NCBI GenBank assembly: GCA_029550345.1
Contig: JAKPHK010000015.1
Location: 49,276-113,275 of the forward strand
Origin: Pseudomonadota bacterium
Lineage (GTDB): Bacteria > Pseudomonadota > Alphaproteobacteria > Sphingomonadales > Sphingomonadaceae
Reading direction: 5' to 3'
DNA: 64,000 nucleotides
The stretch's first letter is position 1. The number at the start of each line of letters is the position of its first letter. The notes under the pieces were generated by a model. That model made no database searches. It was not told where the DNA came from and worked only from the letters and a program-made list of their open reading frames with translations. The position numbers and the translations under genes were made by a program. Below, one piece after another: positions 34,122-43,229 of the stretch.

Positions 34122-34934
34122 ATGTCGTTCTATACCTCGCTCAACGGCCTCAAGAACGCGCAGACCGAACTGTCGGTCATCGCCAACAACCTGGCCAATG
34201 CCGAAACCACCGGGTTCAAGAAGAGCCGGATCAACTTTGCCGATATCGTTTCCAGCTCGGCTTCCACCAACCCCAAACTGGTCAAGGGGATCGGCTCGAC
34301 CGTCGCTTCGATCGACCAGAACTTTTCGCTCGGTCCGGTTCAGCAGACCGGCGCGGCGCTCGATCTGGCGATCGACGGTGAAGGCTTTTTCACCAAGGTC
34401 AGCCCGATCACCGGCAAGACCTTTTACACCCGCAACGGCAATTTCAGCCTCGATGGCGGCGGTTACATCACCGATGCCAGTGGCGACCGGTTGCAGGTGC
34501 TACCGGTCGATGCGGCGGGCAATGTCACCGCCCTGACTCCGCAGGACGCCGCGATCCCGCTGACCAACGGGGCGGGTTCGGACTTCGTCGGGGTGGTGGT
34601 CAAGGTCGATGGTTCGGTCGTGGCATCCTATGCCGATGGTTCCACCCAGTCGGTTGGCAAGGTCGCACTGGCAGCCTTTACCGCGCCGACCGGGCTGCTG
34701 CAGGTTGGCAATCAGGACTGGCAATCGACCGGGATTTCCGGCGCGGCCACCTATAACCAGCCCGGTGCGGCGCGGTTCGGCAACATCATGTCAGGCAGCC
34801 TTGAGCAGTCCAACGTCGATATTGCAGAGGAAATGGTCGGGCTGATCACCGCCCAGCGGTACTTCCAGGCCAATGCCAAGGCGATCGATACCGCCACCCA
34901 GCTTTCGCAAACCGTGATCAACCTGCGGACCTGA
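34122..34934 (+). CDS. flgE: Short flagellar hook protein FlgE
   Basis: The 270-residue protein has the N-terminal helix with NNLANAETTGFKKSR, the central LAIDGEGFF and FYTRNGNFSLDGGGYI segments, and the C-terminal SLEQSNVDIAEEMVGLI hook signature. Enterobacterial FlgE is about 400 residues; here an outer domain is largely missing, which brings it to nearly the size of the rod proteins FlgF and FlgG. Position after flgD and before flgF supports FlgE. Confidence 0.88.
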   Translation: MSFYTSLNGLKNAQTELSVIANNLANAETTGFKKSRINFADIVSSSASTNPKLVKGIGSTVASIDQNFSLGPVQQTGAALDLAIDGEGFFTKVSPITGKTFYTRNGNFSLDGGGYITDASGDRLQVLPVDAAGNVTALTPQDAAIPLTNGAGSDFVGVVVKVDGSVVASYADGSTQSVGKVALAAFTAPTGLLQVGNQDWQSTGISGAATYNQPGAARFGNIMSGSLEQSNVDIAEEMVGLITAQRYFQANAKAIDTATQLSQTVINLRT

Positions 34935-34947
34935 TGAGGGCTGAGCC

Positions 34948-35688
34948 ATGGACCGCCTGATCTGGACCGCGGTAACCGGCATGAACGCGTCGATGGCGCG
35001 GCAGCGGATGATCGCCAGCAACATGGCCAATGCCCAGACGGTCGGATTTCGGGCCGAAGTCATGGCGCAGACGCCAATGACGCTGGTCGGCCCTTCGGTG
35101 CAGGCCCGTTCGATGAGCGATGCCGCGGTCTATGGCGCGCAGATGGATCAGGGCGCGCTGATCGCCACCGGCCGCGCGCTCGATGTCGCGCTGCAGGGCG
35201 ATGGGCTGATCGCGGTCCAGGCGCCCGATGGCAGCGAGGCCTATACCCGGCGCGGCGACCTTTCGGTCTCACCCAGCGGCATCCTGACCAATGGGGAAGG
35301 GTTTCCGGTGCTGGGCGAAAGCGGGCCGATCAGCGTGCCGCCGGGCGGGCAGATCAGCATCGGCAGCGATGGCGCAGTCCTGTCCGCCGATCCGGCTCAG
35401 CCCGAAAGCCCGCCCCAGCGGATCGGGCAGATCAAGCTCACCTCGTGGCGCGGCAGCCGGATCGAAAAGGGCCTCGACGGTCTGTTTCGGGTGGTCGGTG
35501 GCGGGGTTCTGCCCAGCGATGCCGAGGCCCGGTTGATCCCCGAAAACCTTGAACAATCGAACGTCAAACCGGCCGAAGTCCTGGTCGAAATGGTCGAGGC
35601 CCAGCGCCTGTTCGATATGCGCACCAAGCTGATCGCCACCGCCCGCGACATCGACGAGGGCGGAGCCAGCCTGATGCGGATGAGCTAA
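34948..35688 (+). CDS. flgF: Flagellar basal-body rod protein FlgF
   Basis: The 246-residue proximal rod protein starts MDRLIWTAVTGMNASMARQ, typical of FlgF, followed by IASNMANAQTVGFRAE. It has the DVALQGDGLIAVQ segment near 74 and ends with NLEQSNVKPAEVLVEMVEAQ. Length is normal. Confidence 0.94.
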   Translation: MDRLIWTAVTGMNASMARQRMIASNMANAQTVGFRAEVMAQTPMTLVGPSVQARSMSDAAVYGAQMDQGALIATGRALDVALQGDGLIAVQAPDGSEAYTRRGDLSVSPSGILTNGEGFPVLGESGPISVPPGGQISIGSDGAVLSADPAQPESPPQRIGQIKLTSWRGSRIEKGLDGLFRVVGGGVLPSDAEARLIPENLEQSNVKPAEVLVEMVEAQRLFDMRTKLIATARDIDEGGASLMRMS

Positions 35689-35707
35689 GCCAGAGAGGAT
35701 CCCGCAA

Positions 35708-36496
35708 ATGCCCACTTCTGCCCTGCACGTCGCCCGCACCGGCCTTGAGGCCCAGGACGCGCGGATGCGCGTTATCGCCAACAACCTCGCCAATATCGGC
35801 ACCACCGGATACAAGCGCGACCGCGCCGATTTCGCCACTCTGGCCTATCAGGACAACCGGATCGCCGGGCAGCAAAGCTCGAACGAAACGGCCTATGCCA
35901 CGGGCCTGAATCTGGGCACCGGGGTGCAGGTCCAATCGACCACCGCGATCACCACACAGGGAACGCTGAACACAACCGGCAACACGCTCGATTTCGCGCT
36001 CGATGGCGAAGGCTATTTCCAGGTCCAGCTGCCGGGCGGCAAGCTCGGCTATACCCGCGCGGGCAATTTCAGCCGCTCTGCCGAGGGCCAGCTGGTGACG
36101 GCACAAGGCTATCCGGTCCAGCCCGCAATCGCCATCCCCGAGGATGCCGCCGGGATCACGGTCGGGCCGGACGGGACGGTCTCCGTTACCACCGGCGCCA
36201 GCTCCACCCCGACAGAGATCGGCCAGATCACCATCGCCAGCTTCGCCAACCCGGCCGGCCTTCAGGCGCTGGGTGACAACTTCCTGGCCGAAACCGCCGC
36301 CAGCGGCCCGGCGCAGATCGGCGAAGCCGGAGACGGCGTGCGCGGCGCGATCCGGCAGGGGATGCTGGAAGCCAGCAACGTCAACGTGGTCGAGGAACTG
36401 GTCGACATGATCGAATGCCAGCGCGCCTACGAGATCAATTCCAAGATGATCTCCTCGGTCGATGAAATGCTGCGCAACGCCAACCAGACGCTGTGA
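35708..36496 (+). CDS. flgG: Flagellar distal rod protein FlgG
   Basis: The 262-residue protein begins PTSALHVARTGLEAQD, has NNLANIGTTGYKRDRADF near 27-44 and DFALDGEGYFQV near 98, and ends LEASNVNVVEELVDMIECQ with the RAYEINSKMI tail. These are standard FlgG features. It forms the distal rod that crosses the P- and L-rings encoded just downstream. Confidence 0.96.
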   Translation: MPTSALHVARTGLEAQDARMRVIANNLANIGTTGYKRDRADFATLAYQDNRIAGQQSSNETAYATGLNLGTGVQVQSTTAITTQGTLNTTGNTLDFALDGEGYFQVQLPGGKLGYTRAGNFSRSAEGQLVTAQGYPVQPAIAIPEDAAGITVGPDGTVSVTTGASSTPTEIGQITIASFANPAGLQALGDNFLAETAASGPAQIGEAGDGVRGAIRQGMLEASNVNVVEELVDMIECQRAYEINSKMISSVDEMLRNANQTL

Positions 36497-36506
36497 GGAC
36501 CATCCG

Positions 36507-37208
36507 ATGCTGAAAGCCATCGCCAATAGCCTCCCCTCCCGCCTGCGGGAGGGGAAACTGTGGGCAGCGGCGCTTTGCGTGCTGGTGCTTCCAACCCAGG
36601 CCTGCGCAGGGCCCAAACCGAAGGCCGGGTTCGAAGCCGCCCTGCCCGCCCCGCCCCCCGCACCGCGCAGTGCCGATGGATCGATCTTCAATCCCGGCGA
36701 TGGCTATGCCCCGCTCTATCAGGGCCACCGTGCCGCCAGGGTCGGTGATCCGGTGACGGTGGTGCTGGTCGAACGCACCACCACCAGCAAGGCGGCCGGA
36801 TCGAAGAGCCAGAAGTCCGGCAGCTTTGGCGTGACCCCGCCCGTCACCGGCCCGTTGAGCTTCATCAAGCCCGACAGCCTTAATGCCAGCGGCCAAACGT
36901 CGTTCAAGGGAGATGGAAACGCCTCGCAGTCGAGCACGCTCGCCGGTGAGGTTTCGGTCACCATCGTCGAAGTGCGGCCCAACGGGACCGCGCTGATCCG
37001 CGGGGAAAAACGCCTGATGCTGAGCCAGGGACAGGAATGGATCCAGTTCGCCGGGATCGTGCGGCTGGCCGATATCGATTCCGATAACCGGATCGCATCG
37101 ACCAGGGTCGCCGATGCACGGATCGAATATGCCGGAAATGGCCCGGTCAGCCGCGCCAGCCGCGAAGGCTGGCTGTCCAAGTTCTTCAACGCCATCAGCC
37201 CGTTCTGA
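36507..37208 (+). CDS. flgH: Flagellar L-ring protein FlgH
   Basis: The 233-residue L-ring lipoprotein has SIFNPGDGYAPLYQ near residue 55, ARVGDPVTVVLVERTTTSK near 75, and LIRGEKRLMLSQGQEWI near 165. The start at 36507 is fixed by spacing after flgG. The signal region is unusual. Residues 9-16 are encoded by a perfect palindrome (36533-36554), which pushes the hydrophobic helix to residues 18-30, and the presumed lipobox TQAC (Cys33) lacks the usual Leu at -3. Confidence 0.94.
   Translation: MLKAIANSLPSRLREGKLWAAALCVLVLPTQACAGPKPKAGFEAALPAPPPAPRSADGSIFNPGDGYAPLYQGHRAARVGDPVTVVLVERTTTSKAAGSKSQKSGSFGVTPPVTGPLSFIKPDSLNASGQTSFKGDGNASQSSTLAGEVSVTIVEVRPNGTALIRGEKRLMLSQGQEWIQFAGIVRLADIDSDNRIASTRVADARIEYAGNGPVSRASREGWLSKFFNAISPF
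36533..36554. repeat. Palindromic repeat inside the flgH signal sequence
   Basis: CCCCTCCCGC at 36533-36542 and GCGGGAGGGG at 36545-36554 form a perfect 10-bp inverted repeat with a 2-base gap. It encodes residues 9-16 of FlgH. Short G/C palindromes of this kind are typical of dispersed REP-like repeats, usually intergenic; the longer element in fliP is a related case. Confidence 0.75.
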
Positions 37209-37218
37209 GGAGGATGTG

Positions 37219-38316
37219 ATGTTCCGTTTCATCCTGATCCTGGCGTTGATCTTCGGCACCATCGCGCCGCTGCCCGCTCAGGCAGAACGCCTGCGCGATC
37301 TCGGCACATTCCAGGGCGTGCGATCAAACCAGCTGACCGGATACGGTATCGTCGTCGGGCTGGCCGGGACCGGCGATGACAGTCTGGAATATCTGACCCA
37401 GGCGATGCACGGGGTTTCGGGCCGGGTCGGGGTGCAGCTTCCACCCGGCGTGAACCCGGCGCTGAAGAATGCCGCCGCGGTGATCATCACCGCCGATCTT
37501 CCCGCTTTCGCCAAACCCGGTCAGCGGATCGACGTAACCGTCTCCGCAATCGGCAAGGCCAAGTCCTTGCGCGGCGGGGCGCTGATCATGACCCCGCTTT
37601 ATGGCGCCGACGGGCAGATCTATGCCATGGCCCAGGGCAACCTGGCGGTTGGCGGGCTGGGCGTTTCGGGCGCCGATGGATCGAAGCTGACAGTCAACGT
37701 GCCGACCGTGGGGCGGATCGCCGATGGCGCCAGCGTGGAACGCGGCGTGGCGACTGGATTCGACAGTGGGGCCAGCCTGCGCTGGAACCTCTACCAGGCC
37801 GATTTCCTGACCGCGACACGGATCCGCGATGCCGTGAACCAGCGCTGGCCCGGCACCGCCACGGTGGTTGACGGGGCAACCGTTTCGCTTGCCCTGCCCG
37901 CCGATCCCGATGCCCGCGCCAGCCGGATGGCTGCGATCGAGATGATCGACGTTACCCCGGCTGAAGCGCCCGCCCGGGTCGTGGTCAATTCACGCACCGG
38001 CACGGTTGTGATCAATTCCGCGGTCCGGCTCTATCCGGCGGCGATCAGCCACGGCAAACTGACCGTGCGGATCGATGAAAGCCCGCAAGTGATCCAGCCC
38101 GCCCCGTTCAGCAAAGGCCAGACCGCCGTCCAGCAGGACAGTACCCTGGGTGCCGAGCAGGAGGGCGCCCGCGTGGTCCACTTCAAGCCCGGTGCCTCGC
38201 TGGCCAAGCTGGTCGATGCGCTCAACCTGCTGGGCGTTTCGCCGCCCGATCTGGTCGCGATCCTTGAAGCGCTAAAGCAGGCCGGATCGCTCAAGGCGGA
38301 GATTGTGGTGATATGA
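37219..38316 (+). CDS. flgI: Flagellar P-ring protein FlgI
   Basis: The 365-residue protein has a signal peptide (hydrophobic residues 3-20, cleavage at AQA) followed by RLRDLGTFQGVRSNQLTGYG and VVGLAGTGDD, the FlgI signature. The C-terminal SLAKLVDALNLLGVSPPDLV segment completes the match. Start ATG at 37219 has GAGGAG upstream. It polymerises in the peptidoglycan layer with help from FlgA. Confidence 0.97.
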   Translation: MFRFILILALIFGTIAPLPAQAERLRDLGTFQGVRSNQLTGYGIVVGLAGTGDDSLEYLTQAMHGVSGRVGVQLPPGVNPALKNAAAVIITADLPAFAKPGQRIDVTVSAIGKAKSLRGGALIMTPLYGADGQIYAMAQGNLAVGGLGVSGADGSKLTVNVPTVGRIADGASVERGVATGFDSGASLRWNLYQADFLTATRIRDAVNQRWPGTATVVDGATVSLALPADPDARASRMAAIEMIDVTPAEAPARVVVNSRTGTVVINSAVRLYPAAISHGKLTVRIDESPQVIQPAPFSKGQTAVQQDSTLGAEQEGARVVHFKPGASLAKLVDALNLLGVSPPDLVAILEALKQAGSLKAEIVVI

Positions 38317-38606
38317 CGGCCCTGTCCTCCCCGATGCTGGCCACCGGCAGCCTTCCCGCCAGCCACGGCAGCGACCGCGAAAAACTGGCGGGCGCGGCCA
38401 AACAGTTTGAGGCGATCTTCCTGCGCCAGATGCTCGCCGCAGCGCGCAAGGCCGATTTCGGCGAGCCGCTGCTCGGCGGGCAGGCGATGGATACCTTCCG
38501 CACCATGCAAGACGAGCACTTCGCCGACATCGCGGCTGAAACCGGAGCCTTCGGGATCGGCAAGATGATCGAGGCGCAGCTAGCGGCCAGGGGAGTAGCG
38601 CGCTGA
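38313..38606 (+). CDS. flgJ: FlgJ-type rod-binding protein (no muramidase domain)
   Basis: The 97-residue protein contains only the rod-binding domain: AAKQFEAIFLRQMLAAARKA near residues 27-46 and MDTFRTMQDEHFADI near 62-76. The peptidoglycan hydrolase domain found in enterobacterial FlgJ is absent. The separate SLT-type enzyme at 29727-30542 probably replaces it. It overlaps flgI by 4 bp and flgK by 1 bp. Confidence 0.92.
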   Translation: MTALSSPMLATGSLPASHGSDREKLAGAAKQFEAIFLRQMLAAARKADFGEPLLGGQAMDTFRTMQDEHFADIAAETGAFGIGKMIEAQLAARGVAR

Positions 38607-39943
38607 TGGCAACAGATCTTCTCACCATCGCCGCTTCGGGCGTCCGCGCTGCGCGGGTCGCGTTGGACGTGACCGCGCACAACATCGCCAATGCCGGCAC
38701 CAGTGGCTATGTCCGCCGCTCGGTCCAGCTGAGTGAACTGGCCTCTGCCAGCGGGTTTGGCCAGGTTGGCGACCTGTCATTTTCGGGCGTGCGGATCGAA
38801 GGCATGGTCCGCAACGCCGATGCTTTCCGCCAGGCTGAAGTGCGCCGTACCGGAGCCGACGCCGCCCGCGCGGGAACCGAGCTGACGGCTTATCAGAACG
38901 TCGAGGCCGCGCTGGAACAATCCGGGCTGTTCCCGGCGATGACCGGGTTGGAAGAGGCACTGCAACAACTCTCGATCGATCCGGTCGATCCCTCGCTGCG
39001 CACAGCCACGCTGGAACAGGCGCGCACGCTGGCGCGGACGTTCAACCTTGCCGAACAGGGCCTGACCACCGTGGCCGACGGGCTCCACTTTGCCGCGACC
39101 GATGGGGTCGATCAGGTCAACCGCCTGTCAGCCGAACTGGCCCGCACCAACCTGCAACTCGCGCGTTCCACCCCCGGCACTGCCGATCATGTCCTGCTGC
39201 TCGATCAGCGCGACGGGCTGCTGGGGCAGATTTCGGGTTATGCCGATATCGCCACTTCGTTCAGGCCGGACCAGACGGTGACGGTGCGGATCGGCGGCAC
39301 ATCGGGACCGCAGCTGGTGGCGGGCGGCACGGTCGATCCGCTGAGCCTGACCGTGGCCGGGGATGGCACCCTGTCTTTCAGCAACGGCACGGGTTCGGTG
39401 ACGCTTTCGGGCGGATCGCTGGCCGGGCAGGCGCAGGGACTGGTGCTGGTTCGCGACAGCCGGGTCGGGCTCGATGCCATCGCCGCATCGCTGATTGCTT
39501 CCGCCAACGGCGCGCAGGCCGCCGGGGTGGCGCTCGATGGAACGCCCGGGCAGCCGCTGTTTTCCGGCACCACTGCCGCCGACATCGCGGCTTCGCTGAC
39601 ATCTGGCGCGGGGATCGCCACCGCTCCTGCGGGCGCATCGGCCGGTAGCCGCGATCCTGCGGGCCTTGCCGCACTGCGCTCGGCTTTGTCCAGCGCCGAC
39701 ATCTCCGGCCAGATCGACGGCCTGCTGTTCCAGGTTTCCAGTGCCACCCAGGGCCGTGCAACCACCGCCGATGCGCTTGAGGCCATCGCCGGAGCAGCGC
39801 AACTCGCGCTTGATCAGCAGGCCGGGGTCAACCTCGACGAGGAAGCGGTCAATCTGGTCCGTTTCCAGCAGGCTTTTCAGGCTAGCAGCAAGGCGATCCA
39901 GATCGCTTCCGACCTGTTCGATACCCTGCTGGCGATCCGCTAG
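38606..39943 (+). CDS. flgK: Flagellar hook-filament junction protein FlgK
   Basis: The 445-residue protein begins with the FlgK helix region ending AHNIANAGTSGYVRRSV, has GVRIEGMVRNADAFRQAEVR near 69, and ends with GVNLDEEAVNLVRFQQAFQA near 410-429, the C-terminal signature. It is the first junction protein after the hook. It starts within the flgJ stop codon (1-bp overlap). Confidence 0.96.
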   Translation: MATDLLTIAASGVRAARVALDVTAHNIANAGTSGYVRRSVQLSELASASGFGQVGDLSFSGVRIEGMVRNADAFRQAEVRRTGADAARAGTELTAYQNVEAALEQSGLFPAMTGLEEALQQLSIDPVDPSLRTATLEQARTLARTFNLAEQGLTTVADGLHFAATDGVDQVNRLSAELARTNLQLARSTPGTADHVLLLDQRDGLLGQISGYADIATSFRPDQTVTVRIGGTSGPQLVAGGTVDPLSLTVAGDGTLSFSNGTGSVTLSGGSLAGQAQGLVLVRDSRVGLDAIAASLIASANGAQAAGVALDGTPGQPLFSGTTAADIAASLTSGAGIATAPAGASAGSRDPAGLAALRSALSSADISGQIDGLLFQVSSATQGRATTADALEAIAGAAQLALDQQAGVNLDEEAVNLVRFQQAFQASSKAIQIASDLFDTLLAIR

Positions 39944-39961
39944 CGGCAAGGAGCAAGAGCA

Positions 39962-40864
39962 ATGACCAGCGTCAGCACCAGCGCCTTTTACGATCGCTTC
40001 AACCTCGATATGTCGAGCCTGCGTTCGCGCGCCGAGGCGCTTCAGGCGGCGATCGGCAGCGGCAATCGGCTGACCCGTTCCTCCGACGATCCGGTCGCGG
40101 CATCGCGGATGCGCACGCTGGGCCGGGCCGATGCCTTTGCCGCGGTTGACCTCAGCATTGCCGCGCGCGCCAGCAGCGACCTGACGCTGGCCGACAGCGC
40201 ACTGATGAGCTTCACCGATTCGCTTATCCGGGTGCAGGAACTGGCGACCCAGGCCGCCAACGATGTGCTGTCAGCCTCCCAGCGCGCCGGGATCGCGACC
40301 GAGATCGAACAGATTTCGGGTGAGCTGCTGCGCCTTGCCAACACCCGCGACAGCGCCGGGCACGCACTGTTCGGCGGCGATACGGCGGGCGATGCCTATA
40401 CCTTGGATGGAGCGGGCAACGCGGTCTATATCGGCACCTCCAGCGCCAGTGACCTGCCGCTGGGCGATGGGCAGAGCGTGACCCGCGGACTGACCGGGCC
40501 GGAATTCCTGAACTTTGGCGGCACCAACCTGTTCGCGGTTGTCAAAGGCCTGGCCGATGCCCTGGCCGGTGGCGCCGCCGATCCTGCGCAAGCCGCGCGC
40601 GATGCGCTGGGCAGCCTTGATACCGGGCTTGAGACGATCACCACCCAGCAGACCGTGATCGGAACCCGGCTCAACTGGATCGACCTCAACACCGAACGCC
40701 GCACCCAGATGGGCGAACTGCGCGCGCAGGAAGAGGCCGATGTCGGCGGCACCGATCTGGGCGAAGCGGTGTCGCAGCTGCAACAGACCATGACCGTTCT
40801 TGAGGCCAGCCAGGCCAGCTTTGCCCGGCTGTCGTCGCTCAGCCTGTTCGATTTCCTGCGCTGA
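39962..40864 (+). CDS. flgL: Flagellar hook-filament junction protein FlgL
   Basis: The 300-residue flagellin-like protein has an N-terminal helix with SGNRLTRSSDDPVAASRM near 34-51 and VQELATQAANDV near 90, and a C-terminal helix with LQQTMTVLEASQASFARLSSLSLFDFL that matches FlgL ends (quoted as LQQTMTVLEASQ and LSLFDFL). It is 18 bp after flgK and about 40 bp before motA. Confidence 0.93.
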   Translation: MTSVSTSAFYDRFNLDMSSLRSRAEALQAAIGSGNRLTRSSDDPVAASRMRTLGRADAFAAVDLSIAARASSDLTLADSALMSFTDSLIRVQELATQAANDVLSASQRAGIATEIEQISGELLRLANTRDSAGHALFGGDTAGDAYTLDGAGNAVYIGTSSASDLPLGDGQSVTRGLTGPEFLNFGGTNLFAVVKGLADALAGGAADPAQAARDALGSLDTGLETITTQQTVIGTRLNWIDLNTERRTQMGELRAQEEADVGGTDLGEAVSQLQQTMTVLEASQASFARLSSLSLFDFLR

Positions 40865-40903
40865 CCGGCGCACCATTTTCACGCTTACCGGGGGGTAGCA
40901 TCC

Positions 40904-41767
40904 ATGTACGCCGCAATCGGCATCGTCATCCTGATCGTCATGGTCTTCGGCGGTTTCGCCATAACCGGCGGGGCGCTCGGCCCGGTCATGCACGCGCTTC
41001 CGCACGAAATGCTGATCATCGGCGGCGCCGCGATCGGCGCGCTGGTAACCGGAAACAACCTGCACGGGCTGAAGGCCCTGGGCGGCGGATTCGGCAAGGT
41101 ATTCAAGGGGCCGAAGCACACCAAGCAGGACCACATTGACGCGATCATCCTCACCACCCGCTTGATGAAACTGCTGCGTGCCGAAGGCCCGGTGGCACTG
41201 GAAGGCCACGTTACAGAACCCGCCAATTCGGCCATCTTTGCGGAATTTCCCCGCCTGCTGGCCAACAAGCCGCTGACCGCGCTGATCTGCGACACCCTGA
41301 CCCTGATCGTCGTCTCCTCCGGCACGTTGGAGGTCCACGCGGTGGAAGAGGTGATGGACAACGCCATGAAGCAGCATTTTCATGAACTGCATGAACCGCA
41401 GCACACGTTGCAGGGTCTGGCCGATGCCCTGCCCGCGTTGGGGATCGTCGCCGCCGTGCTTGGCGTGGTCAAAACCATGGGTTCGATCGACAAGCCCCCC
41501 TCGGTGCTGGGCGGGATGATCGGTTCGGCGCTGGTCGGAACGTTTCTGGGGGTCTTGCTGGCCTATGGCATGATCGCGCCGATGGCCGGGCGCCTGAAGC
41601 AGGTGATCGAGGCGGACGAACAGATCTTCCACGCGGTCAAACAGGTGGTCATCGCCAGTCTGCACGGCTGGCCCCAGCCGCTGGTGGTCGAAAGCGCCCG
41701 CTCTGGCCTGGGTCACGATTTCCGCCCCGGCCTGTCCGAACTGCTCGACGCGCTACGGGGGCGCTAG
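40904..41767 (+). CDS. motA: Flagellar motor stator protein MotA
   Basis: The 287-residue protein has four membrane helices (about 1-22, 34-50, 175-192, 205-225). It contains IGGAAIGALVTGN near 40 and the conserved loop ADALPALGIVAAVLGVVKTM near 168-187, and IGSALVGTFLGVLLAYG lines the proton channel. It is of the H+-type MotA family. The stator gene pair closes the flgB operon; a separate MotA-like gene exists at 32237-32908. Confidence 0.96.
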   Translation: MYAAIGIVILIVMVFGGFAITGGALGPVMHALPHEMLIIGGAAIGALVTGNNLHGLKALGGGFGKVFKGPKHTKQDHIDAIILTTRLMKLLRAEGPVALEGHVTEPANSAIFAEFPRLLANKPLTALICDTLTLIVVSSGTLEVHAVEEVMDNAMKQHFHELHEPQHTLQGLADALPALGIVAAVLGVVKTMGSIDKPPSVLGGMIGSALVGTFLGVLLAYGMIAPMAGRLKQVIEADEQIFHAVKQVVIASLHGWPQPLVVESARSGLGHDFRPGLSELLDALRGR

Positions 41768-41770
41768 GCC

Positions 41771-42616
41771 ATGGCAGCCGCCAAATCAGCCAAGGGCAAG
41801 AACGAACCGCTGCCGCCGATTATCGTCAAGAAAGTGACGGTGGTGGAAGGCGGGCACCATGGCGGAGCGTGGAAAGTAGCCTACGCCGACTTCGTGACCG
41901 CGATGATGGCCTTCTTCCTGCTGCTGTGGCTGCTGGGCGCGACCACCGAAAAGCAGCGCAAGGGGCTGGCTGACTATTTCACCCCGACCCTGGTCAAGCT
42001 GAAGGAGGGCAGCGCCGGATCGAACGGGATGCTGGGCGGATCATCGATCACCGATGCCGACAATTACCCCAACCGGGCCGGCCAGACCGGGACCAAAGCG
42101 ATGACCATCCCGCGCGACACCACCGGCGGCCCCAAGGAAGGGGCTGAACGGGTCAAGAAGCGCGAAACGATGGAAAAGGCGCTGACTGCCAAGCTCGCCG
42201 CAAACCCGCGCCTGTCGCGGCTGGCCAAGCAGGTCCGGCTGATCGACACCACCGACGGGATCCGGATCGATCTGGTTGATGATGCGGATTTTTCGATGTT
42301 CCAGCTCGGCACCACGGTGCTGACACCGGATGCCACATCGTTGCTTGACGCCATCGCCGAGCTGCTGGGGGGTGAGGTCGGGGGCATCTCGATCCGCGGG
42401 CATACCGATGCCCTGCCCTGGACTGGCGGCACGGGTGCGAACAACTGGTCGCTTTCAGCCGGGCGCGCCGAGGCCACCCGCCAGCAACTGCTGCGCCACG
42501 GCATCGCCGAGGCCCGATTCCGCAAGATCGAAGGCGTGGCTGACCGCGAACCCCTGATCCGCGACAAACCCGATGATCCCCGCAACCGGCGGATTTCGAT
42601 CCTGCTGATGCGTTAG
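41771..42616 (+). CDS. motB: Flagellar motor stator protein MotB
   Basis: The 281-residue protein has one membrane helix with the proton-carrying Asp40 in VAYADFVTAMMAFFLLLWLL and a C-terminal OmpA-like peptidoglycan-binding domain (ISIRGHTDALPW near 208, GRAEATRQQLLRHG near 235, and DDPRNRRISILL at the end). It anchors the stator to the cell wall. A strong bidirectional hairpin follows at 42633-42661. Confidence 0.96.
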   Translation: MAAAKSAKGKNEPLPPIIVKKVTVVEGGHHGGAWKVAYADFVTAMMAFFLLLWLLGATTEKQRKGLADYFTPTLVKLKEGSAGSNGMLGGSSITDADNYPNRAGQTGTKAMTIPRDTTGGPKEGAERVKKRETMEKALTAKLAANPRLSRLAKQVRLIDTTDGIRIDLVDDADFSMFQLGTTVLTPDATSLLDAIAELLGGEVGGISIRGHTDALPWTGGTGANNWSLSAGRAEATRQQLLRHGIAEARFRKIEGVADREPLIRDKPDDPRNRRISILLMR

Positions 42617-42632
42617 GATGAAGACCTCTCAG

Positions 42633-42661
42633 CCGCGCCGCCCTGTTGCAGGACGGCGCGG
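42633..42661. terminator. Bidirectional hairpin between motB and the convergent gene
   Basis: CCGCGCCG (42633-42640) pairs with CGGCGCGG (42654-42661), and CCTG (42642-42645) pairs with CAGG (42649-42652) inside, with loop TTG. No T-run follows on either strand. It lies between motB and the convergent gene that ends at 42684. Confidence 0.6.
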
Positions 42662-42683
42662 CGCTATGGCAATGGGATCATGC

Positions 42684-43226
42684 TCAGGCGCGCCTTGCTC
42701 GCTCGGCCAGGTCACGCGCCATCCACGATCGGCGGAACCCTTTTCCCGCCAGCATTCTTTTGAAATCGGCACGGTTATCAAAATGCTGAAGCTGCCGGTG
42801 ATAGTAGTTCACATATTCAAGCAGGGCCAGAATCGCGCAGCCGGCGGCGGTGACGCGATCGGCGGTGCCCCGCGCCAGACTGCTGTCGATCCAGCCAGCC
42901 GCCGCTGCCGCGCATCCGACGATTGTCAGGATCAGGGCGGGCACTCTTGCCCTGCCGATCATGTCAAGCAGCCCGTCCCAATCCTGCGAAGCGCCCTGCA
43001 GATGGCGAACCTTTCCGCGCCAATAGGCCGCTCCTATGATCAGCATCAGGATCATCGCCGCCATCGGCACCAGACTGATCCATCCCAGCCGCGCCTCAGA
43101 AAGCAGCAGAATCACCATCGGAATGCAAACCGCGTTGGCGGCCTCCATTTTCCAATAGGGTTCCAGCCGGGCAAGCAAATCTGCCCGGTTGCGGTTGTTT
43201 GCCATCATATCGAATTTTCGTTTCAT
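42684..43226 (-). CDS. Hypothetical four-helix membrane protein
   Basis: The 180-residue protein has a basic N-terminus and four predicted helices (about 32-50, 52-67, 93-112, 126-140), with a basic, charged C-terminal tail (FRRSWMARDLAERARRA). I do not recognise a family. It starts 3 bp after glpK on the same strand and is probably co-transcribed with it, though nothing in it suggests a role in glycerol use. Confidence 0.65.
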   Translation of the reverse strand: MKRKFDMMANNRNRADLLARLEPYWKMEAANAVCIPMVILLLSEARLGWISLVPMAAMILMLIIGAAYWRGKVRHLQGASQDWDGLLDMIGRARVPALILTIVGCAAAAAGWIDSSLARGTADRVTAAGCAILALLEYVNYYHRQLQHFDNRADFKRMLAGKGFRRSWMARDLAERARRA

Positions 43227-43229
43227 CGG

